Assembly (NCBI GenBank): GCA_964034945.1
Contig: OZ035961.1
Span: forward strand, 71,225,931 to 71,289,930
From: Chrysopilus asiliformis
Taxonomy: Eukaryota > Arthropoda > Insecta > Diptera > Rhagionidae
Reading direction: 5' to 3'
DNA length: 64,000 nt
Shown here: one piece after another, positions 50,581-60,643 of the stretch
Position numbering within the stretch: the stretch's first letter is position 1
How the letters are laid out: each line of letters opens with the position of its first letter
The notes under the pieces: generated by a model
The model's input: only the letters and a program-made list of their open reading frames with translations
Database searches by the model: none
Told to the model about the DNA's origin: nothing
Program-made: the position numbers and the translations under genes

Positions 50581-50639
50581 GTATGGAATGCCGTGTTAAC
50601 ATTGAAGACTTAGTTAGCGGCATATTGATAATTTTGAAA

Positions 50640-50813
50640 GGCAAATCACTAATAAAGTATTATTAAAAATTGAAAAAAAAGTAAAACGGACATATCTACA
50701 GCTATACAGCTTTCATTTAAAAAAAGAATCATCAAAATCGGTTCAATAGGAACTGCAGGAGCTCTGTCGAAAGAAATCCATACGAAATCGCTTTGCCTTT
50801 TAAATATATAGAT
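50640..50813 (-). mobile_element. Helitron 5'-end fragment
   Basis: Read on the minus strand it starts TCTATATATTTAAAAGGC (50813) like copies 1 and 2 and matches their first ~150 bp with divergence. Confidence 0.6.
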
Positions 50814-50863
50814 AGGTAAAAACAAAATTTGTTATTTATTGTCATACCAGATAATTACAACAA

Positions 50864-51690
50864 TTAAATATTTTCAGAAGCAGAGCACTGCCACTTGTTT
50901 TTATACCCGTATGGTGAAACCAAAGGGTATATTAACTTTGCCTTACCGTTTGTAACGCCAAGATCCCGTCATCGCACACAAAAATTAATTACACCAGTGT
51001 TTTCAGAATGATAAAAATAATTAATTTTTGCATGTCCGCCTGTGGCGCGGATTGCGGGCGCACGGATTGAGCTAGAGACTTGAAATTTTGCGCAGATCCA
51101 TTTTTTGTAAAATGAAAGGCTAAGTTCGTTAATGGGCAAAAATGGACCATTAGGGGGGGTACCCCCCATACGAACGAAAACGTTTTTTGCGAATATCTCA
51201 AAAACGGTGCATCTTATCAAAAAAGTGCAAGAACAAAAGTTATTTAGGATATGATTCTACATAAAACTCCCATACATCAAAATCCGATTGGAACAAATTT
51301 TAAAAAAATCTAATTGGAAAGTTTGACTTCAAAGTGGAATTTTGGTACAACTGTTCGAATTTTGATACGAATATCACCATACGGGTCTCCAATGATTGCC
51401 AGATTGGCAATTATAGCTTTTGTTATGTTTATTTGCTCTGCTTTTATCCGAGCACATTTTTTCCGCAATTCCTTTTTTATACCATCATACTTTGCCCGTA
51501 TAGTTTTGGTGCTTCTTTGGAATATCCCACTTTGTGCATTGAAATCGGTTGATATTTTTTCCCATGTTGCATTTTTTTCGCTTGTGGATGTGCCGTCGGT
51601 TTTCTTATTTTCAATAAGATTTTTGTATTTCATGACACAATCCACCAAAATATTAATTTCCGATTTCGTGAAGTTCGCGCTTCTCTGCAT
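50864..51690 (-). pseudogene. Myb/SANT-like (zeste-type) DNA-binding ORF broken by a DINE-like insertion
   Basis: The open frame begins MQRSANFTKSEINILVDCVM at 51690 and has the tryptophan-containing helices (KNATWEKISTDFN) and RSTKTIRAKYDGIKKELRKK end of the Myb_DNA-bind_5-type domain, about 85 residues. Upstream, a 5' exon (to about 51749) is joined by a short GT..AG intron with acceptor at 51696. At about 51430 a DINE-like element enters; as it stands the frame reads ~35 codons of transposon and stops near 51310. Past the element, host sequence continues at 50898 with an in-frame TAA at 50864. Such proteins occur both as host factors and in Harbinger elements; which one is unknown. Confidence 0.6.
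50899..51430 (+). mobile_element. DINE-1-like element inserted in the Myb/SANT-like ORF
   Basis: Head hairpin at 50905-50932, no expanded microsatellite, GGTACC palindrome near 51161, tail stem-loop and TTTTGTTATG at the right end. The host break is between T residues (CTTGTTT/ATTTGCTC). Confidence 0.8.
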
Positions 51691-52245
51691 AATCCCTGAA
51701 AATACTTTCATTATAAATATATTTAATTTAAATTAAATTTTGTTTTACCTGATGACTGTTCGCTCCATTCGCTCGTTTCCATTTGACAGAAGTGCTATCA
51801 GCGCCACGATCGGATAATAAAACATTCAAAACAATAGCTTTCGTGATTAGAAACAAGCCGTAATGCTGCTTTTGATTATAAATTTAACGTCACTATTTCG
51901 ACCACGATTTCATTGATTTCTTCGGTTCTTTGCTTCGCGAAACAAGATATAAAAGTGGTGAATTACTCGAAAGCTATAACGGATAATTTGCATCGTACCT
52001 TTCACTTCCAAAATCCTTTAATAAGAACCCACAATTATAGAAAATACCTCTTTATATGACGTCACGATAGTTTGTATCAAGATGGTGTTTTATTGTATCC
52101 AGTGTGCAGGAGTTGTGGAACCTCATTTCGAGAGTTGCTATACCGAGTTGGAATTTTCATGAAGATGCCCAAGTTAAAGATATCTTCGATATATCTTTAT
52201 CTGCGGTATAGTTATCTGACAGAAAAACTAAATATGAAGACCTCG

Positions 52246-52500
52246 GGCATAAGGGGGCTAAGGGCTTTCGATTTCGATCTTCGAATTGGGTGGTCCGATC
52301 TTAATGAAACTTTACATTATCATTAAGGGGGCTAAGAGCTTTCGATTTTTCCACTGCAAACCTGACTTCCCTCCTTTCGATACCCCTCGCCTGGGATCTT
52401 CGAACTGGGTGGTCCGATCTTAATGAAACTTTACAATATTACTAAGGGGGCTAAGGGCTTACGATTTTCCGCTACAAACCTGACTTTTCCCTCCCCTCGA
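52246..52500 (+). repeat. ~117-bp tandem repeat, about 2.2 units
   Basis: TAAGGGGGCTAAG(G/A)GCTT and GGGTGGTCCGATCTTAATGA recur with a period near 117 bp. Confidence 0.75.
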
Positions 52501-52988
52501 TAACCCTCACGTGGTGTCTCAAAACAACATTTCAAAAATCGGTGACAGCGATTACTCAATAACGACTCAACCGATTTCTATGAAATTTTGTTATCGCGCG
52601 TTAGTTTTAGTTCTAGCTTTCTAGGTCGGGAATTTAAAAACTCTGGAGAAGCTCTGTGAAGATAATGTGAATTTAGTTTTTCCCCAAAAATCAGCAAAAG
52701 TAGGATTTTGAGGTCGCCGAGCAGGGCTCGGTCTACCTGGTACTTTTTTTAAATAAACGAATTGGTCGGAGACAAAATACCTTATTTAAATTCGTTCTCC
52801 ACAAAATGAATAATATAAATTATCAAATCGCACAAAAACAGTGGATGAATTAAGGAAATTTGTGTTGATGCAAGTCCAAATTCGATGTGCCGCTAACCTC
52901 ACTTCTGGAAATCTGGAAAAAAGCACAAAATTCAACACAAATCCATTTAATTTCACTTGGTCACTGAGTAAATACCTTAATTCACTTC

Positions 52989-53170
52989 TGTTGTGTATGA
53001 AAGGAAACAACGGTTGATTTTCCAACAATACTTTATTTCTTATTAACTACGATCCGAATTGCTCGACAGCAACAGAAGAAGTGCGCGAGCCTACATCACA
53101 ATATCTACATTCAATAACATTTTGTGTTACCCGATATAAATCTGTGCTGTCAGGAGGACAAAATATAACA
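52989..53170 (-). repeat. 3' LTR of Mag-like element, 182 bp
   Basis: In element sense it starts TGTTATATTTT and ends CACAACA; it contains AATAAAG. Complete at both ends. Confidence 0.9.
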
Positions 53171-53249
53171 CTTCCTCCCTCCCTGAGGAAAAAAAATGTT
53201 TTTCTAAGTTGTAATTTTAAAATACATTAGTGATACAGCAATTTCAATA

Positions 53250-53345
53250 AATTCAAAATATTGTAATATAAATTCAAAACATTGTAATGTAAATTTAAAA
53301 CATTGTAATGTAAATTCAAAACATTGTAATATAAATTCAAACTTA
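53250..53345. repeat. ~21-bp tandem repeat in the 3' untranslated part of the element
   Basis: ATTCAAAACATTGTAATGTAA-like units occur about five times with small changes. Confidence 0.85.
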
Positions 53346-53420
53346 TAAATCCTTAGTACACCACTAGAGTATACCAACTTTTAAATTTATTTATTTAAAT
53401 TTATTAATATCTTCTACTAT

Positions 53421-56400
53421 CTAAATATACGCTAATCTCTCGGGAGGTTTTCTAATTCTAGTTGACCTGCGTAATTCGGGGGAATTTTGTTCCACATTCC
53501 GAGATTTATCCAACGTATTATTATTATTATTAGAGTTTAAGTTATCGAATAAGTTGCAAGTGGGTTTATACATATCTGCGGAGGTATGTTTTTGATTTGA
53601 ATTGCCTACTGAAGATGTAGTTTCGTTATTGTTCGTACGAGTGGACACATCATTTTCCGAAATATTCTCATGAAAAGAATGTTCTTTTCTTGTCAAAGTA
53701 CCAATTTCGCGAATTTGATCATAATGACGTTTCCACTCCCTTCCATCGTCGAGTTCTACAACATAATGAAGACGCCCGAAAACTTCTTTAATCCGACCGA
53801 ATTTCCATTTTTCGTGTAAATAGTCCCTCACTGAAACTCGAGTACCTATAGTCAATTTCTTTACGTTGTCACAGTGTGATTCATTAGAATGAGGTCTATT
53901 CTTTCTCAAATCTGGTTTCAATAAATCTAATTCTGTTCTAATATTTCTTCCAAACATAAGCGTAGCTGGGCTTTTCCCTGTCACTGAATGGGGAGTTTTT
54001 CGGTACTGGATCAAAAACTTGCACAAATTTTCTTCTTTCGAGTTGCCCTGTGATCTTAATGCTTTTAATGACCTTTTCAAAGTTTGTACAGTACGTTCAG
54101 CTAATCCGTTTGTAGCCGGATGATACGGGGCAGTGAATCTGTGTTTGATTCCGTGTTGCAATAGGAATTCTTTAAATTTATAGGAAGTGAATTGCCTTCC
54201 ATTGTCTGACACGAGAATGTAGGGATAACCAAAAGTCGAAAAAATTTGGTTACAAATTGAAATAGTGGTATCTGTGGTTATATTTTTAATAATATGAACC
54301 TCTGGCCATCTGCTGAAAGCATCTACTAAAATAAAAAAGTAAACACCTTCAAAAGGCCCAGCAAAATCAATATGGACTCTTTCAAATGGTTGCAATGCTT
54401 CTTCCCATGGATGAAGTGCAACTTTCGGAGGATTATTTTGCATTTTATTGCAATCGAAACAAGATTTGACGTAAGACTCTATATCTGCGTCAATTTTCGG
54501 CCACCAACAGTAACTACGCGCAAGACTTTTCATTTTTACAATACCCATATGAGATGTATGTAATTCAGCCAATACCTTTTCACGAAGGGTTTTTGGTATT
54601 ATAGTCCTTTCACCTCGCATAACACAACCACTTTGTAATGTGAATTCTGTTTGATCGATGTTGAAACGAGACTCTTTTGGAATCACTTTACCCGTTTTTA
54701 GTCCCTCAACAAGTTTTTCTAATGAACCATCTTTCGAAGTTTCCCTAGCAATTACATCAATCGATACCGGCAGTTTCTGTATTTGTAAGATTTCGAAACA
54801 ATCCGGCTCGTCGAATTGAAAATCTTTTGCATTTCTTAAAGGTAACCTTGAAAGTGCATCTGCGTTGCCAATTTGAGAGGACTTTTTATATTTGATCTTA
54901 TAATTGAAACTTTGCAAAAATAGCGCATAATGCTGCATACGGGTTGCAGAAAGGACTGGCAAATATTTATCGGGAGCGAAAATATGCACCAGAGGTGCAT
55001 GATCAGTATATAGGGTAAAAGGATTGCCATATAAATATTGGTAAAATTTCTTTACGCCAAAAACAATAGCTAGTGCTTCTTTATCGATTTGCGCATATTG
55101 TTTTTGGGTTTTGCTAAGGCTTTTGGATGCAAACTGAATAGGTTTCTCTGTGCCATTTGGATATGAATGACTTAGCACGGCTCCCACTCCATAAGGTGAA
55201 GCGTCCGTAGCGAGTACTAAAGGTAATTTTGGGTCATAGTGGGCAAGGACCGTTTTCGATTGTATTGCTTTTTTAATTTTATTGAACGCGGCCTCACATT
55301 CTTTGGTCCATGTGAATCGAGCATTTTTGTGTAAAAGTTGATTTATTGGGTGTAACGTGGAACTCAAATCTTTAAGGAACCGACCGTAATAATTAACTAA
55401 ACCCGTGAAAGCGCGAACTTGAGTTTTATCTTTCGGTCTAGGAGCATTCTGTATTGCATCAATTTTTGATTGACTTTTATGAATTCCGTGCTTATCAATC
55501 ACATATCCGCAATACTCAATACGATCTTTCAAAAAGGAACTTTTCTCTAAATTAATTTTCAAATTGTGTTTTTCCAAACGCTTTAAAACTTCTTCTAAAT
55601 TTGAAAAGTGACTTTTTAAATCTTTACCGGTAATTTTTATATCGTCTATAAAAACGGTAACACCCGGAATACCTTGTAAAATTTGTTCCATCATTCTCTG
55701 CCACTTCGCTGGCGCGCAAGATAAACCGAACATTAAACGCGTGCATCTAAACAAGCCTTTATGGGTATTTAAGGTAAGTAAATGTCGCATTTCTGGCTTG
55801 ATCTCCAGGTGTAGATATGCCTGACTGAGATCAATTTTCGTAAATTTTTCACCACCTGCCATTTCCGCGAATAATTCGTCGATGGTCGGTAAGGGGTGAT
55901 CATCGACTAGGATATTGGGGTTAAGAGTGCATTTAAAATCCCCGCAAATTCTAATACTACCATTCGCCTTTACAATTGGAACAATTGGTGTCGCCCACTC
56001 AGAATAATCGACCTTTTCCAAAATTCCCTGCTCGACTAAATTATTAATTTCCTTTTCAACTTTGGGCTGCAGAGCAAAAGAAACGTGACGCGCCTTACAG
56101 AACACCGGTTTTGCCTCGGGTTTCAATTGAATAGAAGCTTGAATTCCTGAAATTTTTCCTATACCGGGAGTGAAAATATTCGTATATTTTTCGATCAAAT
56201 TTTTAATCGTTTTATCTTCCGAAATATTAAAAACTTCTGCGAAATCGTCGAATGCAATTTTTAACGCACGAATCCACTCTCGTCCTAACAACAAGGAAAT
56301 GCCACCATCTACGACGTATAGATCCAATGTCTGTGTATTATTTTTGTACTTAACCTCAACAGAAACAAAACCACGCACTTGCAACTGAGTTTGACAATAA

Positions 56401-57509
56401 GAGATCAATTGAATATCAGTTCTATTCAATGCAACGTTCGCAAAATTCTTTTCAAAGAATTGAAACGGTATAATAGTTACCGCTGAACCGGTATCAACTT
56501 CGAATTTAACGTTTTTGTCCTGAACTAAAACTTCTAGAAAGAACTTTTCGCGATCACTCGAGTGAATATTTAGAATCTCTTCCATATTGTTAACGTTTTG
56601 TTTATTAGCTTTTAAGCAAACTTTCCGTAAATGCCCCCGAATTTTACAAAAACTACAAATTTCATTTTTCTTATCACAAATATTTGCCCAATGATCTAAA
56701 CTACCACAACGAAAACATTTACTTTTATTTTTAGTCGCTGAATTCGACTTCGATTTTTCGGCACGTTTATTTTTATTTGTAATTTTTGAACTACCTGACC
56801 TATCCAAATAAGGGCTTGTTGACGGTTCGATCCTCTTCTTGTCCGGGACACGTATGGTTGAAACTGCATGCTTTTCGTGTAATTGATGAGCATCTCTTTC
56901 GGACAACTCCATGCTCGTGGCTGTGTCCACCGCCTTTTGCAATGTCAAATCTCGAACTTCCAGCAGCCTGCTTTGAACACGTTGTGAACGCAACCCATAA
57001 ACGAACTGATTACGTATCGCAGTTTTCAAGAAACCACCGAAATTGCAATTTAAAGAGCACTTCTGTAAAGCAAGTAAAAAATCTTGTACTGATTCGCCGT
57101 CTCGTTGTTTTCTGTGCTGAAAACGGAAAACTTCAGCAATTTCCAGCGGAGTCGGATCGTAAAACTCTTGCATCAACTGGATCACTTCTTCGTAGGTTTT
57201 CGCTTCTGGTAATTCAGGTGCTAACTTATCACATAAAATGTCATAAGCCTCTTGACCCATGTAATGCAGCACGTATGGCAATTTATGATCGTTGCTCACA
57301 TTGAAGAGCGTGAAAGCCACTTCTAGTCGCTTTAGCCAGCGGCACCACCTTGCATTTGATGGAGAAAATGTTTCCACCGTGAATGTTGGTTGCATCCTTG
57401 TGCTAGTAGTATTCCCAAGTATTGGGGCGTTTGTAGTGTTTGCGTCGTTGGCGGTTGCCGGCACCGAAGCGTTTTCTCTATCTGGTGTTGACGTAGAATC
57501 ACCTGGCAT
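53421..57509 (-). CDS. Gag-Pol polyprotein of Mag-like Ty3/gypsy retrotransposon
   Basis: 1362 codons without a stop or shift. Order: capsid-like gag (about 40-215); two CCHC knuckles (C265..C278 and C285..C298); protease DTGS at 339-342; reverse transcriptase with catalytic D560 and FIDD 620-623; RNase H D769, E811, D836, D884; integrase zinc finger H984/H987/C1017/C1020 and DDE residues D1048, D1102, E1138; a C-terminal beta-rich region near 1220-1270. All catalytic residues are present, so the element may still move. Gag and pol in one frame with two knuckles fits the Mag lineage; the clade is inferred. No envelope frame. Confidence 0.93.
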   Translation of the reverse strand: MPGDSTSTPDRENASVPATANDANTTNAPILGNTTSTRMQPTFTVETFSPSNARWCRWLKRLEVAFTLFNVSNDHKLPYVLHYMGQEAYDILCDKLAPELPEAKTYEEVIQLMQEFYDPTPLEIAEVFRFQHRKQRDGESVQDFLLALQKCSLNCNFGGFLKTAIRNQFVYGLRSQRVQSRLLEVRDLTLQKAVDTATSMELSERDAHQLHEKHAVSTIRVPDKKRIEPSTSPYLDRSGSSKITNKNKRAEKSKSNSATKNKSKCFRCGSLDHWANICDKKNEICSFCKIRGHLRKVCLKANKQNVNNMEEILNIHSSDREKFFLEVLVQDKNVKFEVDTGSAVTIIPFQFFEKNFANVALNRTDIQLISYCQTQLQVRGFVSVEVKYKNNTQTLDLYVVDGGISLLLGREWIRALKIAFDDFAEVFNISEDKTIKNLIEKYTNIFTPGIGKISGIQASIQLKPEAKPVFCKARHVSFALQPKVEKEINNLVEQGILEKVDYSEWATPIVPIVKANGSIRICGDFKCTLNPNILVDDHPLPTIDELFAEMAGGEKFTKIDLSQAYLHLEIKPEMRHLLTLNTHKGLFRCTRLMFGLSCAPAKWQRMMEQILQGIPGVTVFIDDIKITGKDLKSHFSNLEEVLKRLEKHNLKINLEKSSFLKDRIEYCGYVIDKHGIHKSQSKIDAIQNAPRPKDKTQVRAFTGLVNYYGRFLKDLSSTLHPINQLLHKNARFTWTKECEAAFNKIKKAIQSKTVLAHYDPKLPLVLATDASPYGVGAVLSHSYPNGTEKPIQFASKSLSKTQKQYAQIDKEALAIVFGVKKFYQYLYGNPFTLYTDHAPLVHIFAPDKYLPVLSATRMQHYALFLQSFNYKIKYKKSSQIGNADALSRLPLRNAKDFQFDEPDCFEILQIQKLPVSIDVIARETSKDGSLEKLVEGLKTGKVIPKESRFNIDQTEFTLQSGCVMRGERTIIPKTLREKVLAELHTSHMGIVKMKSLARSYCWWPKIDADIESYVKSCFDCNKMQNNPPKVALHPWEEALQPFERVHIDFAGPFEGVYFFILVDAFSRWPEVHIIKNITTDTTISICNQIFSTFGYPYILVSDNGRQFTSYKFKEFLLQHGIKHRFTAPYHPATNGLAERTVQTLKRSLKALRSQGNSKEENLCKFLIQYRKTPHSVTGKSPATLMFGRNIRTELDLLKPDLRKNRPHSNESHCDNVKKLTIGTRVSVRDYLHEKWKFGRIKEVFGRLHYVVELDDGREWKRHYDQIREIGTLTRKEHSFHENISENDVSTRTNNNETTSSVGNSNQKHTSADMYKPTCNLFDNLNSNNNNNTLDKSRNVEQNSPELRRSTRIRKPPERLAYI

Positions 57510-57577
57510 TTATGTACGGAGATCTGCTATTCACCATGAGTCAGAATCCCATCCTCGTCGCCAAAATTCTTCTTCTT

Positions 57578-57748
57578 TGTTGTGTATGAAAGGAAACAAC
57601 GGTTGATTTTCCAACAATACTTTATTTCTTATTAACTACGATCCGAATTGCTCGACAGCAACAGAAGAAGTGCGCGAGCCTACATCACAATATCTACATT
57701 CAATAACATTTTGTGTTACCCGATATAAATCTGTGCTGTCAGGAGGAC
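57578..57748 (-). repeat. 5' LTR of Mag-like element, outer 11 bp missing
   Basis: Identical to the 3' LTR except that the first 11 bases in element sense (TGTTATATTTT) are absent; the host sequence GTTGATC follows directly. Confidence 0.9.
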
Positions 57749-59332
57749 GTTGATCACAAAATAAAATACTTTCGACGATTTAAAAGTGGGAAAAACAGCG
57801 ATAATTTGCGCACTAGATCGATAAACAAACGCTTCGCATCGATCATCAATGAGGAAAGGCCGAATATATTTCTCAGCTGTCAAACGTGAGTCTGAGAGCA
57901 TAACGCCATCTGTTGACGATAACATTATCGTGAGGGACAAAATTATCAGTTCCAAATACAATATTTTCTCCTTCCATACAAAATGCAAATTAAAATTTTT
58001 CCGATATTCCCGCTTTTTCCCAAAATTTTTCTCGACTTTTCCAACAAAACGAAAAAAGAATCGGAATTTTTGATTTGAAATTACTGAAAGTGCAAGCCAG
58101 AAAACCGCTGCCACCAGCAACCCCTGAAAGTATGCAGTTTCGGTTTTTCAAGATTTTCCGACTTTTCCGATGGAAACTTCCAATTTTCGGCTCCGTAGTG
58201 TTTTTACCTGGGGCCTTATCAGGGAACTCGAATCGAAAATGAAATACACGGAAATGTTTGAATCGGTATCAGCTAACTCGAATTCGATCAAATATTTGTC
58301 ATTCATTTTCGGAAATTTGCTCGAACACTTTTCAGTCGCCGGAAATGAAACTCGAAAGGAAAATTTAAGTCATTTCATTGTTTTTTTATGTAAGGATTTT
58401 TTTTCTTGCAAAACATATTTAAATTCCGTGGAAAATCTATTAAAAATAAGGAAAAGTTGCCTCTAACATATAAGATTTAGTTAATTACGATTTTAAACGA
58501 AGTCCATTCCGTATAAGTTTTCTTACAATTCTTGGGTTGAAATTCACTTTTATCCGGTTATTATTTCAATTTTTTTCAACTGCCGGCATTAATTTCACAA
58601 AAAAGATAACGCAAAAACTAACAACAAATTATTTACAACTATTCAATAATGACACTAAATATAAACACGAAATTTCCAAGTTACCAGCAGGTTCCTTGTT
58701 TTCGATTAATTTATGGCAGTACATTTTGCTCGAAACGAAATTTTTACATGATACCAATGCAATTCGTTTTCGAGTACGGCGTTCGAGTCGATTTGATTTT
58801 CGATTCGAGATACATGATAAAGCCACTGGTTCAATACGAATCCAACAAAGAAATCCCCATGAAAATCGGATTATATTCAGCCGAGTTATGGATAGTCTTA
58901 CTGGCCACGATTTATTTTTATATATACAAGGTGTATTGTAATGGTCTGTACAAACAAAGAGGGCTGATTTCTGGGACCAAATTATGAAAAAAATTGCTCT
59001 ACTCGTAGGTCCGGAAATGCACCGTTACCCATCGCGAACCATTTTTATTTATGTAATACTGATTTAGAGTACAAGTCGCTCAAACGACTCTAACTATCGC
59101 AAATTGTAACGGATTTTAATGATTTCTCCTTTTTTGGAAAGCTAGGAGTCTGCTCTTTCTGAATGTTTTGTCTTTAGTTTTAAAAACTAAAATTATTTAG
59201 AAAAAAATTGTGTTAAATTTGAAAAAATGTTTGAAAAAATTGGAGCAAATTTAGAAAACCTAATTTTTCTCAAAAACTCGTTCTTTAAAAAAAATATTTT
59301 ATAACGGGTAACGATCAGTATTACATAAATAA

Positions 59333-59861
59333 ACATAACAAAAGCTATAATTGCCAATTTGGCAATTATTGAAAACCCACCATACAGCGAACAGTTGTAT
59401 CAAAATTCCACTTTGAAATCAAACTTTCTAATAAGATTTTTTAAAATTTGTTCCAATCGGATTTTGATGTATGGGAGTTTTATGTAGAATCATATCCTAA
59501 ATAACTTTTGTTCTTGCACTTTTTTGATAAGATACACCGTTTTTGAGATATTCGCAAAAATCGTTTTCGTTCGTTTGGGGGGTACCCCCCAAATGGTCCA
59601 TTTTTGCCCATTAGAACTTAGCCTTGCATTTTACGAAAAACGAATCTGCGTAAAATTTCAAGTCTCTAGCTCAATCCGTGCGCCCGCAATCCGCGCCACA
59701 GACGGACGGGCAAACAGACGGACGGACATGCAAAAATTAATTATTTTTATCATTCTAAACAGACTGGTGTAAGTCATTTTTGTGTGTGATGACGGGATCT
59801 TGGCGTTACAAACGGTATGGCAAAGTTAATATACCCTTTGGTTTCATCATACGGGCATAAA
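59333..59861 (-). mobile_element. DINE-1-like element, full reverse copy
   Basis: Tail stem-loop (one change, CCAATTTGG), GGTACC palindrome near 59584, short GACG block near 59701-59727, head hairpin with two changes ('catcatacgggcataaaa'). Confidence 0.75.
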
Positions 59862-60643
59862 AATTGGAGAAAATAAATTAGCTCAATATTCATTTTATTA
59901 TACGTGGTATTTATATAAATAATTGTTTTTGTTAAAAATTGTTTTTTATATCGTCATTTACTTTCTACATTAATTTTTTAAATAATTTTGTCAACATTTA
60001 AATAATTTTTAACATTATCATTTAGGAATATAGACTAATCGATTGAAGTTAATTTAATTAGTTAATAGGAATTTGCTCACAGAAAATGAAACGTAAATAA
60101 TATTAATCATTAAAATAGAAAAAAAATTGTTGATATAAAATCTAGTAAGATGTAATACGATAAATTTATAATTCTGTCTTTTATCGAAATAATTATTAAT
60201 GTTGAATACGCATTTACATACATTTAAATTTAATTTAGTTTTTAAATATGTTTCACGAAAAAAAACTTGTGTACAAAATTGTAAAACAAAGATACATATA
60301 TAAAGAACACTTGTGTATAAAAAAAACATAAACAATATTACAATTACTGTTTAGAGTCTGTTTAGAGTCTTTTAAATAACAAGATTAATAATTTAAAAAA
60401 AAAAAATTTAATTTTTAAACATTTAAAAAAAAGAAAATTCTTCATTTTTAACTCCACACTTCGTTTTCGAGACAATTTCACTCAAAAGGCAATCATATAT
60501 TTTCTTGTTTCGATCATTTGTTTATCAATTATATATGTATATTGTTATTATCAATTTAAAGATAACATCATTTCTAGAAATTTATTTTAATAAACGTGAT
60601 CACAAAAATCTCAACCGGCTAAGGAAGGAATCCTATCAGGCAA
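59862..60643 (-). other. Probable 3' untranslated/downstream region of the vulcan-like gene
   Basis: Very AT-rich, no frame or repeat of note. TTTATT words at 60581-60592 (AATAAA on the minus strand) lie about 55 bp past the stop codon. Confidence 0.45.

Larger units (their letters stand above)
52989..57748 (-). mobile_element. Mag-like Ty3/gypsy LTR retrotransposon, coding-intact
   Basis: 3' LTR 52989-53170, 5' LTR 57578-57748, single gag-pol frame between. The polypurine tract GGGAGGGAGGAAG (minus strand) abuts the 3' LTR. A primer-binding-like TGGCGACGAGGATGGG lies 12-15 nt inside the 5' LTR (about 57563). The LTRs look identical over their shared 171 bp, pointing to a recent insertion. 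The empty site is seen in copy 1 of the surrounding repeat. Confidence 0.9.
52745..58907 (-). repeat. Dispersed repeat, copy 2, split by the Mag-like retrotransposon
   Basis: Segments 52745-52988, 57749-58213 and 58827-58907 together match 12990-13760 in inverted orientation. It includes about 610 bp (58214-58826) not present in copy 1. Small ORFs in it have no recognised domain. Confidence 0.7.

Noticed and set aside
54372..54563. Plus-strand ORFs inside 53421-57509 (54372, 56170, 56786, 57292)
   Set aside because: Shadows of the intact minus-strand gag-pol frame.
53421..57509. Envelope-bearing errantivirus
   Set aside because: The frame ends after integrase and about 250 non-coding bases lead to the LTR; no envelope frame is present.
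58537..58987. Overlapping plus-strand ORFs of 112-134 codons
   Set aside because: Within the dispersed repeat copy 2; no recognised domain and the part shared with copy 1 is not open there.
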